Below are positions 26,999 through 35,177 of a stretch of 64,000 bases of DNA, one piece after another (within the stretch, counting starts at the first letter, position 1; each line of letters begins with the position of its first letter). The notes under the pieces were generated by a model, which was not told where the DNA came from, searched no databases, and saw only the letters and a program-made list of their open reading frames with translations. Both the position numbers and the translations under genes were made by a program. Source of the stretch: Shinella lacus (GTDB taxonomy: Bacteria; Pseudomonadota; Alphaproteobacteria; Rhizobiales; Rhizobiaceae); NCBI RefSeq assembly GCF_010994755.1, contig NZ_WHSB02000013.1, positions 62,001 to 126,000 on the forward strand, given 5' to 3'.

Positions 26999-27856
26999 AT
27001 GGATGAGGATGCGGACCACAAATCCCTTGTCGAGCGTGTGCAGGACGTTGCGCATACGCTGACGGACACGGAGCAGCGGTTGATCTCGGAGCTTTTGAAG
27101 GCGCCGCGGGAGATTGCGCTTGGCACGTCCAGCGAATTTGCGGCACGGCTCAACGTGCATGAGGCGACGACGTCGCGGCTGTCGCGCAAGCTCGGCTTTG
27201 CGACCTATGCGCAGTTCCGCGCGCATCTGCGGGATGAGTTCCTGCGCAGTTCGGCCCCGGCCAGCCGGATTTCCGCGACGCTCAGCGAAAGCAGGCGGCA
27301 AGGTTTTCTGCCGCTGTTGATCGACCAGGAGATGGCTGCGCTGGGAGCGGTCTCCGACCATGTCACAGATGAGCAGATCGTCGAGGCTGCTTCCATGCTC
27401 GACCGCGCCCGGGTTTTCATCTACGGGCACGGCAATGCCGAAACGCTGGTTCTCCTGATGGAGCGTCGACTGCGGCGGCTTGGCATCGTCACCCTGCGGC
27501 TGACGGGAAACCGCCGGGATCTCGCCGAGCAGATGCTGACGCTCGGCCGGGACGATGCCGTCCTCATGTTTGCCTTCCGCCGCCAGCCTCCGGACTACAG
27601 CCGCATCATGGACGTTGCACGCGACGTGATGGCCTCGACGGTAACGGTGTCCGGCACCATCGGTCCCTCGCTGCAGCCAAAACCCGATCTCCTACTCTCC
27701 GCACCTCGCGCCGGCAGCCGGGAGAGCTACCAGACGCTGACCGTGCCGATGGCGCTCTGCAATGCCGTTGTTCTCGCCCTTGCGGACAGGCGGGGACCGG
27801 ACGCGCTTGCGAAACTCGACCGCCTGGGCGCCCTGATCACGCAATTCGGAGACTGA
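26999..27856 (+). CDS. RpiR/MurR-family regulator with SIS domain
   Basis: A 285-residue regulator: N-terminal RpiR helix-turn-helix (residues 5-80; SSEFAARLNVHEATTSRLSRKLG) and a C-terminal sugar-isomerase (SIS) domain from about 130 (ARVFIYGHGNAETL, RLTGNRRDLAEQ). SIS domains in this family usually sense phosphorylated sugars. ATG at 26999 is chosen; an in-frame GTG three codons earlier is possible. An 18-base palindrome directly after its stop precedes the ABC importer operon, which it probably controls. Confidence 0.92.
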   Translation: MDEDADHKSLVERVQDVAHTLTDTEQRLISELLKAPREIALGTSSEFAARLNVHEATTSRLSRKLGFATYAQFRAHLRDEFLRSSAPASRISATLSESRRQGFLPLLIDQEMAALGAVSDHVTDEQIVEAASMLDRARVFIYGHGNAETLVLLMERRLRRLGIVTLRLTGNRRDLAEQMLTLGRDDAVLMFAFRRQPPDYSRIMDVARDVMASTVTVSGTIGPSLQPKPDLLLSAPRAGSRESYQTLTVPMALCNAVVLALADRRGPDALAKLDRLGALITQFGD

Positions 27857-27858
27857 TT

Positions 27859-27876
27859 ATGCAAGTAAACTTGCAT
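27859..27876. promoter_or_regulatory. Palindromic operator candidate ATGCAAG-TAAA-CTTGCAT
   Basis: A perfect 7-4-7 inverted repeat starts two bases after the RpiR gene stop and 64 bases before the binding-protein start. A third half-site, TGCAAG, is at 27890-27895. It lacks a following T-run and is not GC-rich, so it is an operator and not a terminator. The likely ligand is the adjacent RpiR protein. Confidence 0.65.
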
Positions 27877-27939
27877 GTCATATAATTGTTGCAAGAAAAC
27901 ACTACATGGGGTACACCATCCACAAGAGGAGTTCCCCAC

Positions 27940-29052
27940 ATGTTGAAAATGCTCGCCCCATTCTGTGCGCTGGCGCTGGCCACGTCCGCCTATGCCCAGG
28001 ACCTCGACAGCAAGTCCGTCGCGGACCTGCTGCCGCTTGCGAAAAAAGAAGCCAAGGTCACCGTCTACGCCTTCACCAGCCGCATTGGCCGGGTGGAGGA
28101 GGCCTTCGAGGCGGCCTATCCCGGCATAGACATGGTGGCCTTCGACATGTCGTCGACCGAGCAGATCGCCCGCATCAAGAGCGAGGCCGCCGCCGGGGTT
28201 GCGGGTGCCGACGTCATCTACATCTCCGATGCGCCCGTCGTGTTGACGGAGCTTGCAAGCCAGAACCTTGTGACCCGCTACGTGCCGCCGCGCATGGAAA
28301 GCCTGGTGCCGGAGCAGTTCAAGTCGCCGCTTCTCGCACAGCGTCTTTCGACGAAGGTGCTGATGTACAACGAGGAAGCCTATCCCGACGGCTCCCCCGT
28401 CAAGAACCTCTGGGATCTCACCAAACCGGAGTGGAAGGGCCGCGTGATCATGGTCGATCCGCTGCAACGCGGCGACTACCTCGACCTCATGACGGAGATC
28501 GTCCTGAAGTCGGACGACATGGCCAAGGCCTATGAGGCTGCCTTCGGCAAGCCGATCGCGCTTGGCGAGGGGATCGATAATGCCGGCGAGCAGTTCATCA
28601 CCGATCTCTTCGCCAACGATCTCGTCCTGGTCGGCTCGACGGACGACGTCAACAAGGCGATCGGCGCGAAGGGCCAGAAGAACCCGCCCATCGGCTTCAC
28701 CAGCTATTCGGATCGCCGCGACAATGAAGATGAAGGCTGGGCCTTGCAGGTCGCCAACGATATCGAGCCGTCGAACGGCATCGTCTTTCCGGCCTTCCTT
28801 GCGCTCAACGCCACGGCCGCCAATCCGGCCGCAGCACGCCTCGCCATCGATTTCATGATGGGCGACGACAGCAACACCGGTGGCGATGGCTTCAAGCCGT
28901 TCTACGTCGCCGGCGACTGGCCGACCCGCACCGACCTTGCCCAGCATCCCGACGCCATCCCGCTTTCCGACTTCAAGAGCTGGCAGATCGATGCCGCCGA
29001 AACGGCCAAGATCCGGGCGAATGTCGCTGATTTCGTCCTCGCGCTGCAATAA
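27940..29052 (+). CDS. Fbp/Afu-type periplasmic binding protein
   Basis: A 370-residue receptor with a signal peptide (MLAPFCALALATSAYAQ) and a KVTVYAFTSRIGRVEEAFEAAYPGI opening, typical of the ferric-ion/AfuA/2-aminoethylphosphonate receptor group. The paired tyrosines that bind iron in true FbpA proteins are not evident near the C-terminus. AfuA proteins of this fold bind sugar phosphates. With an RpiR regulator and a histidine phosphatase in the same unit, an organophosphate ligand is plausible. ATG at 27940 follows AAGAGGA. Confidence 0.88.
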   Translation: MLKMLAPFCALALATSAYAQDLDSKSVADLLPLAKKEAKVTVYAFTSRIGRVEEAFEAAYPGIDMVAFDMSSTEQIARIKSEAAAGVAGADVIYISDAPVVLTELASQNLVTRYVPPRMESLVPEQFKSPLLAQRLSTKVLMYNEEAYPDGSPVKNLWDLTKPEWKGRVIMVDPLQRGDYLDLMTEIVLKSDDMAKAYEAAFGKPIALGEGIDNAGEQFITDLFANDLVLVGSTDDVNKAIGAKGQKNPPIGFTSYSDRRDNEDEGWALQVANDIEPSNGIVFPAFLALNATAANPAAARLAIDFMMGDDSNTGGDGFKPFYVAGDWPTRTDLAQHPDAIPLSDFKSWQIDAAETAKIRANVADFVLALQ

Positions 29053-29065
29053 CCTGACGGGACAA

Positions 29066-29087
29066 GACGGGCGCCACGGCACCCGTC
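29066..29087 (+). terminator. Intercistronic stem-loop after the binding protein
   Basis: GACGGGCGCC (29066-29075) pairs with GGCACCCGTC (29078-29087) with one mismatch and a tight loop. It lies 14 bases past the binding-protein stop and before the permease gene. No T-run follows, so partial termination or 3'-end protection is more likely than full stop. Confidence 0.55.
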
Positions 29088-29103
29088 CACTCCGGAGTTC
29101 CGC

Positions 29104-30831
29104 ATGACAGTCCCGCTTCGCCGCCTCAGGCCGTCGCTCGCCCGCTATGGCCTGACCGCTGCCATGGCCCTGATCCTCGTTGTCCTGGTCGCCGCTCCCC
29201 TTGCGACGATCCTTATCCAGACCCTCCAGTCCGGCGGCGGCGCCTGGGCCGATGTTCTCGCCAGCCGCTTGTCGCAGAACCTGTTCTGGCGCCCCGCGAC
29301 CAACACCATGATCATCGGGCTGGCTGTAGCCGGCGGCTGCGTGCTGCTCGGCGGCTTCCTCGCCTGGCTCGTGGTGATGACCGATGTTCCGGGCCGTCCG
29401 CTCATCGCCTTCATGGCAACGCTTCCCTTCATGATTCCGAGCTTCGCGACCGCGCTCGCCTGGGGCAGCGTTTTCCGCAATGGCCGCGTCGGCGGCGCGG
29501 GAGGCCTCCTCGAAGGCCTCGGCTTCAGCGTGCCGGATTGGTTGTCCTGGGGCATGGTGCCGACGATCGTCGTGCTGATCGCGCACTACTATGCGCTGGC
29601 CTTCACGGTGATTGCCGCCGCCCTTTCGACCGTCAACGGCGATCTGGTCGAGGCCGCACAGATGACGGGTGCATCGCGCAAGCGCATCCTGTTCGGCATC
29701 GTGCTGCCCGTCGTCACCCCGGCCGTTATCGCCGGCGGGTCGCTCGCCTTCGCGGGCGCCGTGTCGAATTTCGCCGCTCCCGCCCTGCTCGGGCTGCCGG
29801 TCCGCATGCAGACGCTGTCGACCCGGTTGTTCGGCATGATCGAGATCGGCCAGACGGAGCGCGGTTATGTTCTCGCTATTCTGCTGATCGCGATTTCCGC
29901 AATCTTCCTCGGCATCGGCAACCGCATTCTCAACAGCCGGCGCAGCTTCGCCACCATCAGCGGCAAGGGCGCGCGGCCTCGTCGCTTCACCCTTGGCACG
30001 ATGCGGCTGCCGCTTGCGCTCCTGGCCTGGACCGTCTGCATCCTCACCACACTCCTGCCGATCCTGCTTCTTCTTGCAGCCAGCCTCGCACCCTCGTCCC
30101 TCTCGCTGTTTTCCGACTGGACGCTGCACTACTGGATCGGCGCGGCGGACCCCGCCTTCGCCCGCGGCCAGCCCGGTATCTTCCACCATCCGCAATTGAT
30201 CTCGGCACTGACGACGACGCTGATGCTTGGGGCGGGCGTGGTCTTCGCCGCCAATGCCCTCGGCCTATTGATCGCCGTCGCGCTGACGCGCCAGAAGGTT
30301 CCGGTGCTGAGCAATGCGGTCTCGCAATTGAGCTTCCTGCCTATGCTCCTGCCCGGCATCGCGTTTGCGGCCGCCTATATCGCCCTTTACGGCGCGCCGA
30401 TCGGTCCGCTGCCCGCCCTCTACGGCACCAAGCTGCTGCTTGGCCTGGCGCTGACGGCCGCGATGCTGCCGTTTGCCGTGCAGACGGGGAGGGCGACCGT
30501 GGCGCAGATTTCCGGCGATATCGACGAAGCGGCGCGTATGACCGGGGCCGGTTTCTTCCACCGGCTCTGGGCCATCACCCTGCCGCTGGCAGCGCGCGGA
30601 CTTGCCGCCGGCCTGCTGATCTCCTTCGTCAATGTCATCGGCGATCTTGCGATCACCGTGCTGCTCTACACGCCGACATCGCCGCTGCTCGCCGTCCTGT
30701 CCTACAGCTATGCCTCCGACGGGTTCCATCAGTTCGCCAATGCCGTCACCCTCGTCATTCTCGTCATCTCCATGCTGGCCACCTGCGCCGCCACGCTTCT
30801 GCGCGGCCGCCGGCGCCAGACCTTTGCGTGA
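29104..30831 (+). CDS. Fused two-domain ABC permease (FbpB/AfuB-type)
   Basis: A 575-residue permease with two binding-protein-dependent transport domains in one chain, about 12 membrane helices. Each half has its coupling loop: VEAAQMTGASRKRILFGIVLP near residue 185 and DEAARMTGAGFFHRLWAITLP near 475. Such fused permeases are normal for the FbpB/ThiP/AfuB group, so one gene makes the whole channel. It is flanked by its receptor upstream and ATPase downstream. Confidence 0.94.
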   Translation: MTVPLRRLRPSLARYGLTAAMALILVVLVAAPLATILIQTLQSGGGAWADVLASRLSQNLFWRPATNTMIIGLAVAGGCVLLGGFLAWLVVMTDVPGRPLIAFMATLPFMIPSFATALAWGSVFRNGRVGGAGGLLEGLGFSVPDWLSWGMVPTIVVLIAHYYALAFTVIAAALSTVNGDLVEAAQMTGASRKRILFGIVLPVVTPAVIAGGSLAFAGAVSNFAAPALLGLPVRMQTLSTRLFGMIEIGQTERGYVLAILLIAISAIFLGIGNRILNSRRSFATISGKGARPRRFTLGTMRLPLALLAWTVCILTTLLPILLLLAASLAPSSLSLFSDWTLHYWIGAADPAFARGQPGIFHHPQLISALTTTLMLGAGVVFAANALGLLIAVALTRQKVPVLSNAVSQLSFLPMLLPGIAFAAAYIALYGAPIGPLPALYGTKLLLGLALTAAMLPFAVQTGRATVAQISGDIDEAARMTGAGFFHRLWAITLPLAARGLAAGLLISFVNVIGDLAITVLLYTPTSPLLAVLSYSYASDGFHQFANAVTLVILVISMLATCAATLLRGRRRQTFA

Positions 30832-30842
30832 GAGCCCGCCCC

Positions 30843-31883
30843 GTGATTTCGCTCAACCAGGTCTCCAAATCCTTTGCCGGCACCCGCGTCGTCGACGATG
30901 TCAGCTTTTCGGTGCCGGAAGGTGCCTTCCTCGTGCTGCTCGGCCCGTCCGGCTGCGGCAAAAGCACCATGCTTCGCATGCTGGCGGGCCTCGAACAGCC
31001 GACCGGCGGCCAGATCCGGTTCGGCGACATGTTGGTCGCCGATGGTGGTTCCGGCTTCGCCCTGCCGCCGGCGCGACGCGACGCCGGCCTCGTCTTCCAG
31101 TCCTATGCGCTCTGGCCGCACATGACCGTGGCCGGCAACATAGACTGGCCGCTGAAGGTCGCACGGCTGCCTGCCGAAGAGCGCCGGGCGCGCATCGCCG
31201 AAGCCATGGAGATGCTCGGGATCACGCAACTCGCCCAGCGCTACCCGGGCGAGATCTCCGGCGGACAGCAGCAGCGCGTCGCGCTTGCCCGCATGATCGC
31301 GCCGCGCCCGAAGGTGATGCTGTTCGACGAGCCGCTCTCCAATCTCGATGCCACCCTGCGCGTCGAGATGCGGTTCGAACTGCTCAAGGTCCACGCCGCC
31401 ACGGGCGCCACCTCGGTCTATGTCACGCATGACCAGGTCGAGGCGATGACCATGGCAAGCCATGTTGCGGTCATGAACCACGGCCGGATCGAACAGTTCG
31501 ATGCGCCGGAGCGCCTGCTCGCCGAACCGTCCTCGGCCTTCGTGGCCGGTTTTGTCGGCACCCCGGCGGCCAATCTCATCCCGATCGCCGACGGCAAATG
31601 GCTGGGCACCATCGCGGACGCAGCCCTGCCGGACATTGCGGGGCACGCCATGGTCCGGGCCGAGACCATCGAACTTGCCGACGAGGCAGGGCCGCGCACG
31701 GTGAGCGTGACGCTTGCCGAAGTCGTGCCCATGGCCGGCCGCCGGCTCGTGACGGGGGTGGCCAATGGTGTCCGTATCACCGCCATAACGGACAGTACGG
31801 ACCGGTTACCATCCAATCTCCGCTTCCGGCTGCCTCCCGCAGCCGCAGCGATTTTCGACAGTGAAGGAAAACGTATTTCATGA
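30843..31883 (+). CDS. ABC transporter ATP-binding protein (FbpC/AfuC/PotA type)
   Basis: A 346-residue ATPase with Walker A GPSGCGKST near residue 37, Q-loop VFQSYALWPHM near 82, signature [14 protein letters not shown] near 139 and Walker B VMLFDEPLSNLD near 159. A C-terminal regulatory (TOBE-like) region follows from about 240. The start is GTG at 30843, or GTG at 30828 overlapping the permease stop. It shares 4 bases with the histidine phosphatase gene, binding that enzyme into the transport operon. Confidence 0.93.
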   Translation: MISLNQVSKSFAGTRVVDDVSFSVPEGAFLVLLGPSGCGKSTMLRMLAGLEQPTGGQIRFGDMLVADGGSGFALPPARRDAGLVFQSYALWPHMTVAGNIDWPLKVARLPAEERRARIAEAMEMLGITQLAQRYPGEISGGQQQRVALARMIAPRPKVMLFDEPLSNLDATLRVEMRFELLKVHAATGATSVYVTHDQVEAMTMASHVAVMNHGRIEQFDAPERLLAEPSSAFVAGFVGTPAANLIPIADGKWLGTIADAALPDIAGHAMVRAETIELADEAGPRTVSVTLAEVVPMAGRRLVTGVANGVRITAITDSTDRLPSNLRFRLPPAAAAIFDSEGKRIS

Positions 31884-32479
31884 AACGCATTCTCCTGGTG
31901 CGACACGGCGAAAGCGAGTGGAACGCCATCCGGCGCCTGCAGGGACAGGCCGATATCGGACTATCGGCGCTTGGCGAACAACAGGCGCGCACGCTCGCTT
32001 CTATGGTTGCGACCTATGCGCCGGACGTGGTGTTGACCTCCGACCTGAAACGGGCGGTCGCGACCGCGGCACTGCTTGGCTATGCGGATGCCGTGCGCGA
32101 ACCGCTGCTGCGCGAGCAGAGCGTCGGGAACTGGACCGGCGCAGAGATCGCAACGCTCATGGCCGAGACACCAGCGGCCTATGCAGGCTGGCGGGCCGGC
32201 ACCTTCGCGCCGGAGAACGGAGAGATCTGGGCCGATTTCCGCGCCCGGATCAGGCAGGCAATCCAGGCCGCCATCGACATGCCGGACGAAACGATCCTGA
32301 TGGTCTGCCACGGCGGCGTGATCCGGGCGGCGCTCGACAGCACGCTCGGACTTGCACCGGCGCGGATCATCCCGGCTGGCCCGGCCAGCCTGACCATCCT
32401 CGCCTTCCCGAAGGGGGAAGCAAGGCTCGAAGTGTTCAACGCGACAACATTTTCATCCGTTCTCGACGCGCCGGATTAA
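31880..32479 (+). CDS. Histidine phosphatase-family (phosphoglycerate mutase-like) enzyme
   Basis: A 199-residue cytoplasmic phosphatase with the RHGESEWN signature near residue 8 and the second catalytic His in VCHGGVIRAAL near 145. The ATG overlaps the end of the ATPase gene (ATGA). No signal peptide is present, so it would act on imported substrate inside the cell. Its placement as the last gene of the RpiR/ABC unit suggests it dephosphorylates the transported compound. Other members are unrelated sugar-phosphate phosphatases or mutases. Confidence 0.92.
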   Translation: MKRILLVRHGESEWNAIRRLQGQADIGLSALGEQQARTLASMVATYAPDVVLTSDLKRAVATAALLGYADAVREPLLREQSVGNWTGAEIATLMAETPAAYAGWRAGTFAPENGEIWADFRARIRQAIQAAIDMPDETILMVCHGGVIRAALDSTLGLAPARIIPAGPASLTILAFPKGEARLEVFNATTFSSVLDAPD

Positions 32480-32498
32480 GTGGAGCGACGGTTCGGGA

Positions 32499-33473
32499 TT
32501 ACTCCGCGGTTGTTTCGCGAGAGCCCGCACCGCGCATATCGCCGGGCAGCACGCCGAATTCGGCCCGGAATTGTCGCCGGAAGTGGTGCGGATTTTCGAA
32601 CCCGATCGATGCGGCTATGTCCGTAATCGGCAGGCGGGTGTTGAGAATCCGGTTCTTGGCCAGGTCCATCCGCCTTGCCAGAACGTAGCGATGGGGAGCC
32701 AAGCCGGTGGTTCTGCGGAAAGCACGCGCAAAATGGAAAGGGCTGAGACCCGCTTCCGATGCAAGATCGTCAAGGGTCAGGACCTGCGCGACGTCGCTTT
32801 CGATCTTCTCGACCACCCTGGCGAGGACGGAGGCGCGAAGCTGGCCTTTGGGGTGGGGTGCCTTCCCCGGACCCAGCAAATGCCGGACCAGGGCATGTTC
32901 GAGGCCGCTGGCCTCGATGGGCGACAGTGTGCGCTGCCCCAGACACGCCTGTCGCAAGACGTGGGCGATGCCCAGCATGAGGGGTTCGACGGCGAATTGC
33001 TGACGTCCCTTGTGCCGTCCCAGCGTCGGTTCGAGAGGCACCTTGCGACCGATTTCCTCGGCTACCGCATCCAGCAGCGACGTATGCGGATACATTTCCA
33101 GCGTGTCGCTGTGTTCGGGCACGCTCAGGAGCGTCGTGGGCTCCTCGCCGATCACATAAAAGCCCCCGGCGGCAACCTCGACATCGTAGGTCCGTCCCGA
33201 TTGTTCCAGTGCGACACGGTCGTGGCAGGAGAAGACGACTTCGAGCCGATTGGCGCGCGTGCGGGAGGCACCCTCGAATGGCGGCATCCAGGCATAGGTG
33301 GCCTGGAGGCGCGGCAAGGAGAGCCCATGACGTTTCTCACCCGAATAAAGCTGCCGCGCCCGCGATGGTGTCATTCCGTCCCCCGAGAAGAGCAAGAACC
33401 GAGCCTGTGAAATGGGCCGCAGCATGCCATCCTCGCGGCATGCGACCTCAATCTGGACAGCGTGCAGCGCCAT
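32499..33473 (-). CDS. AraC-family transcriptional regulator
   Basis: A regulator of up to 324 residues. The C-terminal hundred residues form the double helix-turn-helix (LTLDDLASEAGLSPFHFARAFRR, then ITDIAASIGFENPHHFRRQFR). The N-terminal part resembles a cupin-like sensing domain. Starts at 33473 and 33425 are both possible; neither has a clear ribosome site. It is divergent from a truncated dihydrofolate-reductase-family gene, which was probably its target. Confidence 0.92.
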   Translation of the reverse strand: MALHAVQIEVACREDGMLRPISQARFLLFSGDGMTPSRARQLYSGEKRHGLSLPRLQATYAWMPPFEGASRTRANRLEVVFSCHDRVALEQSGRTYDVEVAAGGFYVIGEEPTTLLSVPEHSDTLEMYPHTSLLDAVAEEIGRKVPLEPTLGRHKGRQQFAVEPLMLGIAHVLRQACLGQRTLSPIEASGLEHALVRHLLGPGKAPHPKGQLRASVLARVVEKIESDVAQVLTLDDLASEAGLSPFHFARAFRRTTGLAPHRYVLARRMDLAKNRILNTRLPITDIAASIGFENPHHFRRQFRAEFGVLPGDMRGAGSRETTAE

Positions 33474-33509
33474 TCTGTCCGTGATCCCAATAACCGAAGG
33501 AGCACCGAT

Positions 33510-33629
33510 ATGTCACGCGTTCGCGTCCACAACGTCTGCATCCCGCTCGATGGCCTCGGCACCGGTGAGGGGCAGGGCGTCGCCGCAATCGTCCAGCAGC
33601 GCCGTAACCGCAAAACCGCTGAGGCATAA
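33510..33629 (+). pseudogene. Dihydrofolate-reductase-family gene, N-terminal remnant
   Basis: A 39-codon frame with a good ribosome site (AAGGAG) and ATG at 33510. The first 24 residues (MSRVRVHNVCIPLDGLGTGE) match the start of RibD/dihydrofolate-reductase-family proteins, normally 180-220 residues. The match then breaks into unrelated sequence and a TAA. An internal deletion has removed the rest, and the next gene begins three bases later. It may still be translated and couple the protease gene. Confidence 0.7.
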
Positions 33630-33632
33630 GAT

Positions 33633-35168
33633 ATGGTCCGCTTCAAAAACATCCTTGGCTTCATTTTCCTGCTGATCTCGGCCGCAGCAGGCGGCATTGC
33701 GATGGCACAAGGCGCGGGCGAGCGCTTCGCCGGCGAGGCGAGCCTCGGCGCGCAACCTGCGATTCCGATCCATATCGAGTTGCACAGATCGGGCGAGGCC
33801 GTGACCGGAACGGTGTCGATCCCGGGCGCCACGTTCGAACTGGTCGACGCAGCGGGCGGAAACGCGATTGCCGGGCGCTTCCAGGGCCAGGGCGGAAGCG
33901 GCGCCCTGACCTTGAACATCGCCGGAGACGACCTCACCGGTGCCTTCGATCTTGCAGGCCAGCCCGGAACAATCACGGCGCATCGCACCGCCGCGGACGC
34001 TGAAAGCTTCTTCAGGCCTCCCGAACAGCGGCTCGACCTGACGACCGCCCAATGGACGGAAGATCTCGACCGGCTGGTGACAATCCTCACCACCGAGCAT
34101 GCATCTCCCTTCCATCGGGTGTCGCGCGCGCAGTTCGAGCAACAGGCATCGGAATTGCGCGCCGCGCTTCCCAAGCTGGACGGTCCTGCGGTCGCCGTGG
34201 AATTTCGCAGGCTTGCGGCGCTGATCGGCGATGGACATACGTCGGTGGCTCTCTCAAATGGGCGGCCGCGCCTGCCTATTGAATTCTATTGGTTCGAGGA
34301 TGGGCTGCGTGTCACGGGCATTTCCGGATCACAAAGCAGCGCGCTCGGCGCCAAGTTGATCGCTGTCAACAATGTGGCTGTCAGCGACGTCACCGAGCGG
34401 CTTCGCGCTCACATCCCGCAGGCGGAGACTCAATGGCACTTTCGCGCAGGCGTGCCGGCTCTGCTGGCCAATCCGGACGTTCTTCGGGCGATCGGGCTGG
34501 GGGCGGGGCCGGCCTATACGTTCAACTTAGAGACTGAGGACGGCACGCAAAAGTCTCTCGACATGACCGCGGCAACCGAAACGGGGGCAGACGCCACGCT
34601 GAGCGGGGATGTGCCGCTCTGGCAACGGAACGAGGAGCAAGCCTTCTGGAGTGAGCGGCTTGCTGACGGCAGCGTCTATGTGAACTGGCGATCCTATGAT
34701 GGTCTTGCCGACAATATGGCGGCGCTGCTGCGAAGGCTGGACGCGGAGCACCCGCACAGGCTGATCATCGACCTGCGCGACAATGACGGCGGCGATTTCA
34801 ATATCGGGCGTATTTTCGTCGAAGAGATAAAGCGCCGCCCCTGGCTCAACCGGCGCGGCGTTCTCTACGTGATGATCGGCCGCAAGACATTCTCTGCGGC
34901 GATGACGAATGCCGTGGATTTCCAGCGCTCGACGGAGGTCATTCTGGTCGGCGAACCCGCCGGCGCGGCGCCCAACAACTGGCAGGAGGTGCGACGGTTC
35001 ACTTTGCCGAACTCGGGTCTCAGTGTCGGCGTCTCCACACGCTATTACGAGTTCCTTCCCGGCAAGGCGGATCTCGTTCCCGATCTCAGCATCCCGCCCG
35101 AGCCGAGCGACTGGGGCAGCCCGGAGGACGCCGGTTTGCGGCTTGTCCTGGCCCAGCCGGTTCCGTAG
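33633..35168 (+). CDS. S41-like (tail-specific protease-related) secreted protein
   Basis: A 511-residue protein with a signal peptide or N-terminal anchor (FIFLLISAAAGGIAMAQ). The C-terminal half has S41 peptidase features: LIIDLRDNDGGD near residue 373 and GRKTFSAAMTNAVDF near 414, where the Ser would be the nucleophile. The N-terminal 120 residues form a beta-rich region unlike a PDZ domain. The gene may be coupled to the remnant before it. Substrate and physiological role are unknown. Confidence 0.8.
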   Translation: MVRFKNILGFIFLLISAAAGGIAMAQGAGERFAGEASLGAQPAIPIHIELHRSGEAVTGTVSIPGATFELVDAAGGNAIAGRFQGQGGSGALTLNIAGDDLTGAFDLAGQPGTITAHRTAADAESFFRPPEQRLDLTTAQWTEDLDRLVTILTTEHASPFHRVSRAQFEQQASELRAALPKLDGPAVAVEFRRLAALIGDGHTSVALSNGRPRLPIEFYWFEDGLRVTGISGSQSSALGAKLIAVNNVAVSDVTERLRAHIPQAETQWHFRAGVPALLANPDVLRAIGLGAGPAYTFNLETEDGTQKSLDMTAATETGADATLSGDVPLWQRNEEQAFWSERLADGSVYVNWRSYDGLADNMAALLRRLDAEHPHRLIIDLRDNDGGDFNIGRIFVEEIKRRPWLNRRGVLYVMIGRKTFSAAMTNAVDFQRSTEVILVGEPAGAAPNNWQEVRRFTLPNSGLSVGVSTRYYEFLPGKADLVPDLSIPPEPSDWGSPEDAGLRLVLAQPVP

Positions 35169-35177
35169 GTGTTCGAC

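Noticed and set aside
27727-30195. An 822-codon minus-strand open frame
   Set aside because: It overlaps the Afu-type receptor and permease genes and shows only charged low-complexity sequence.
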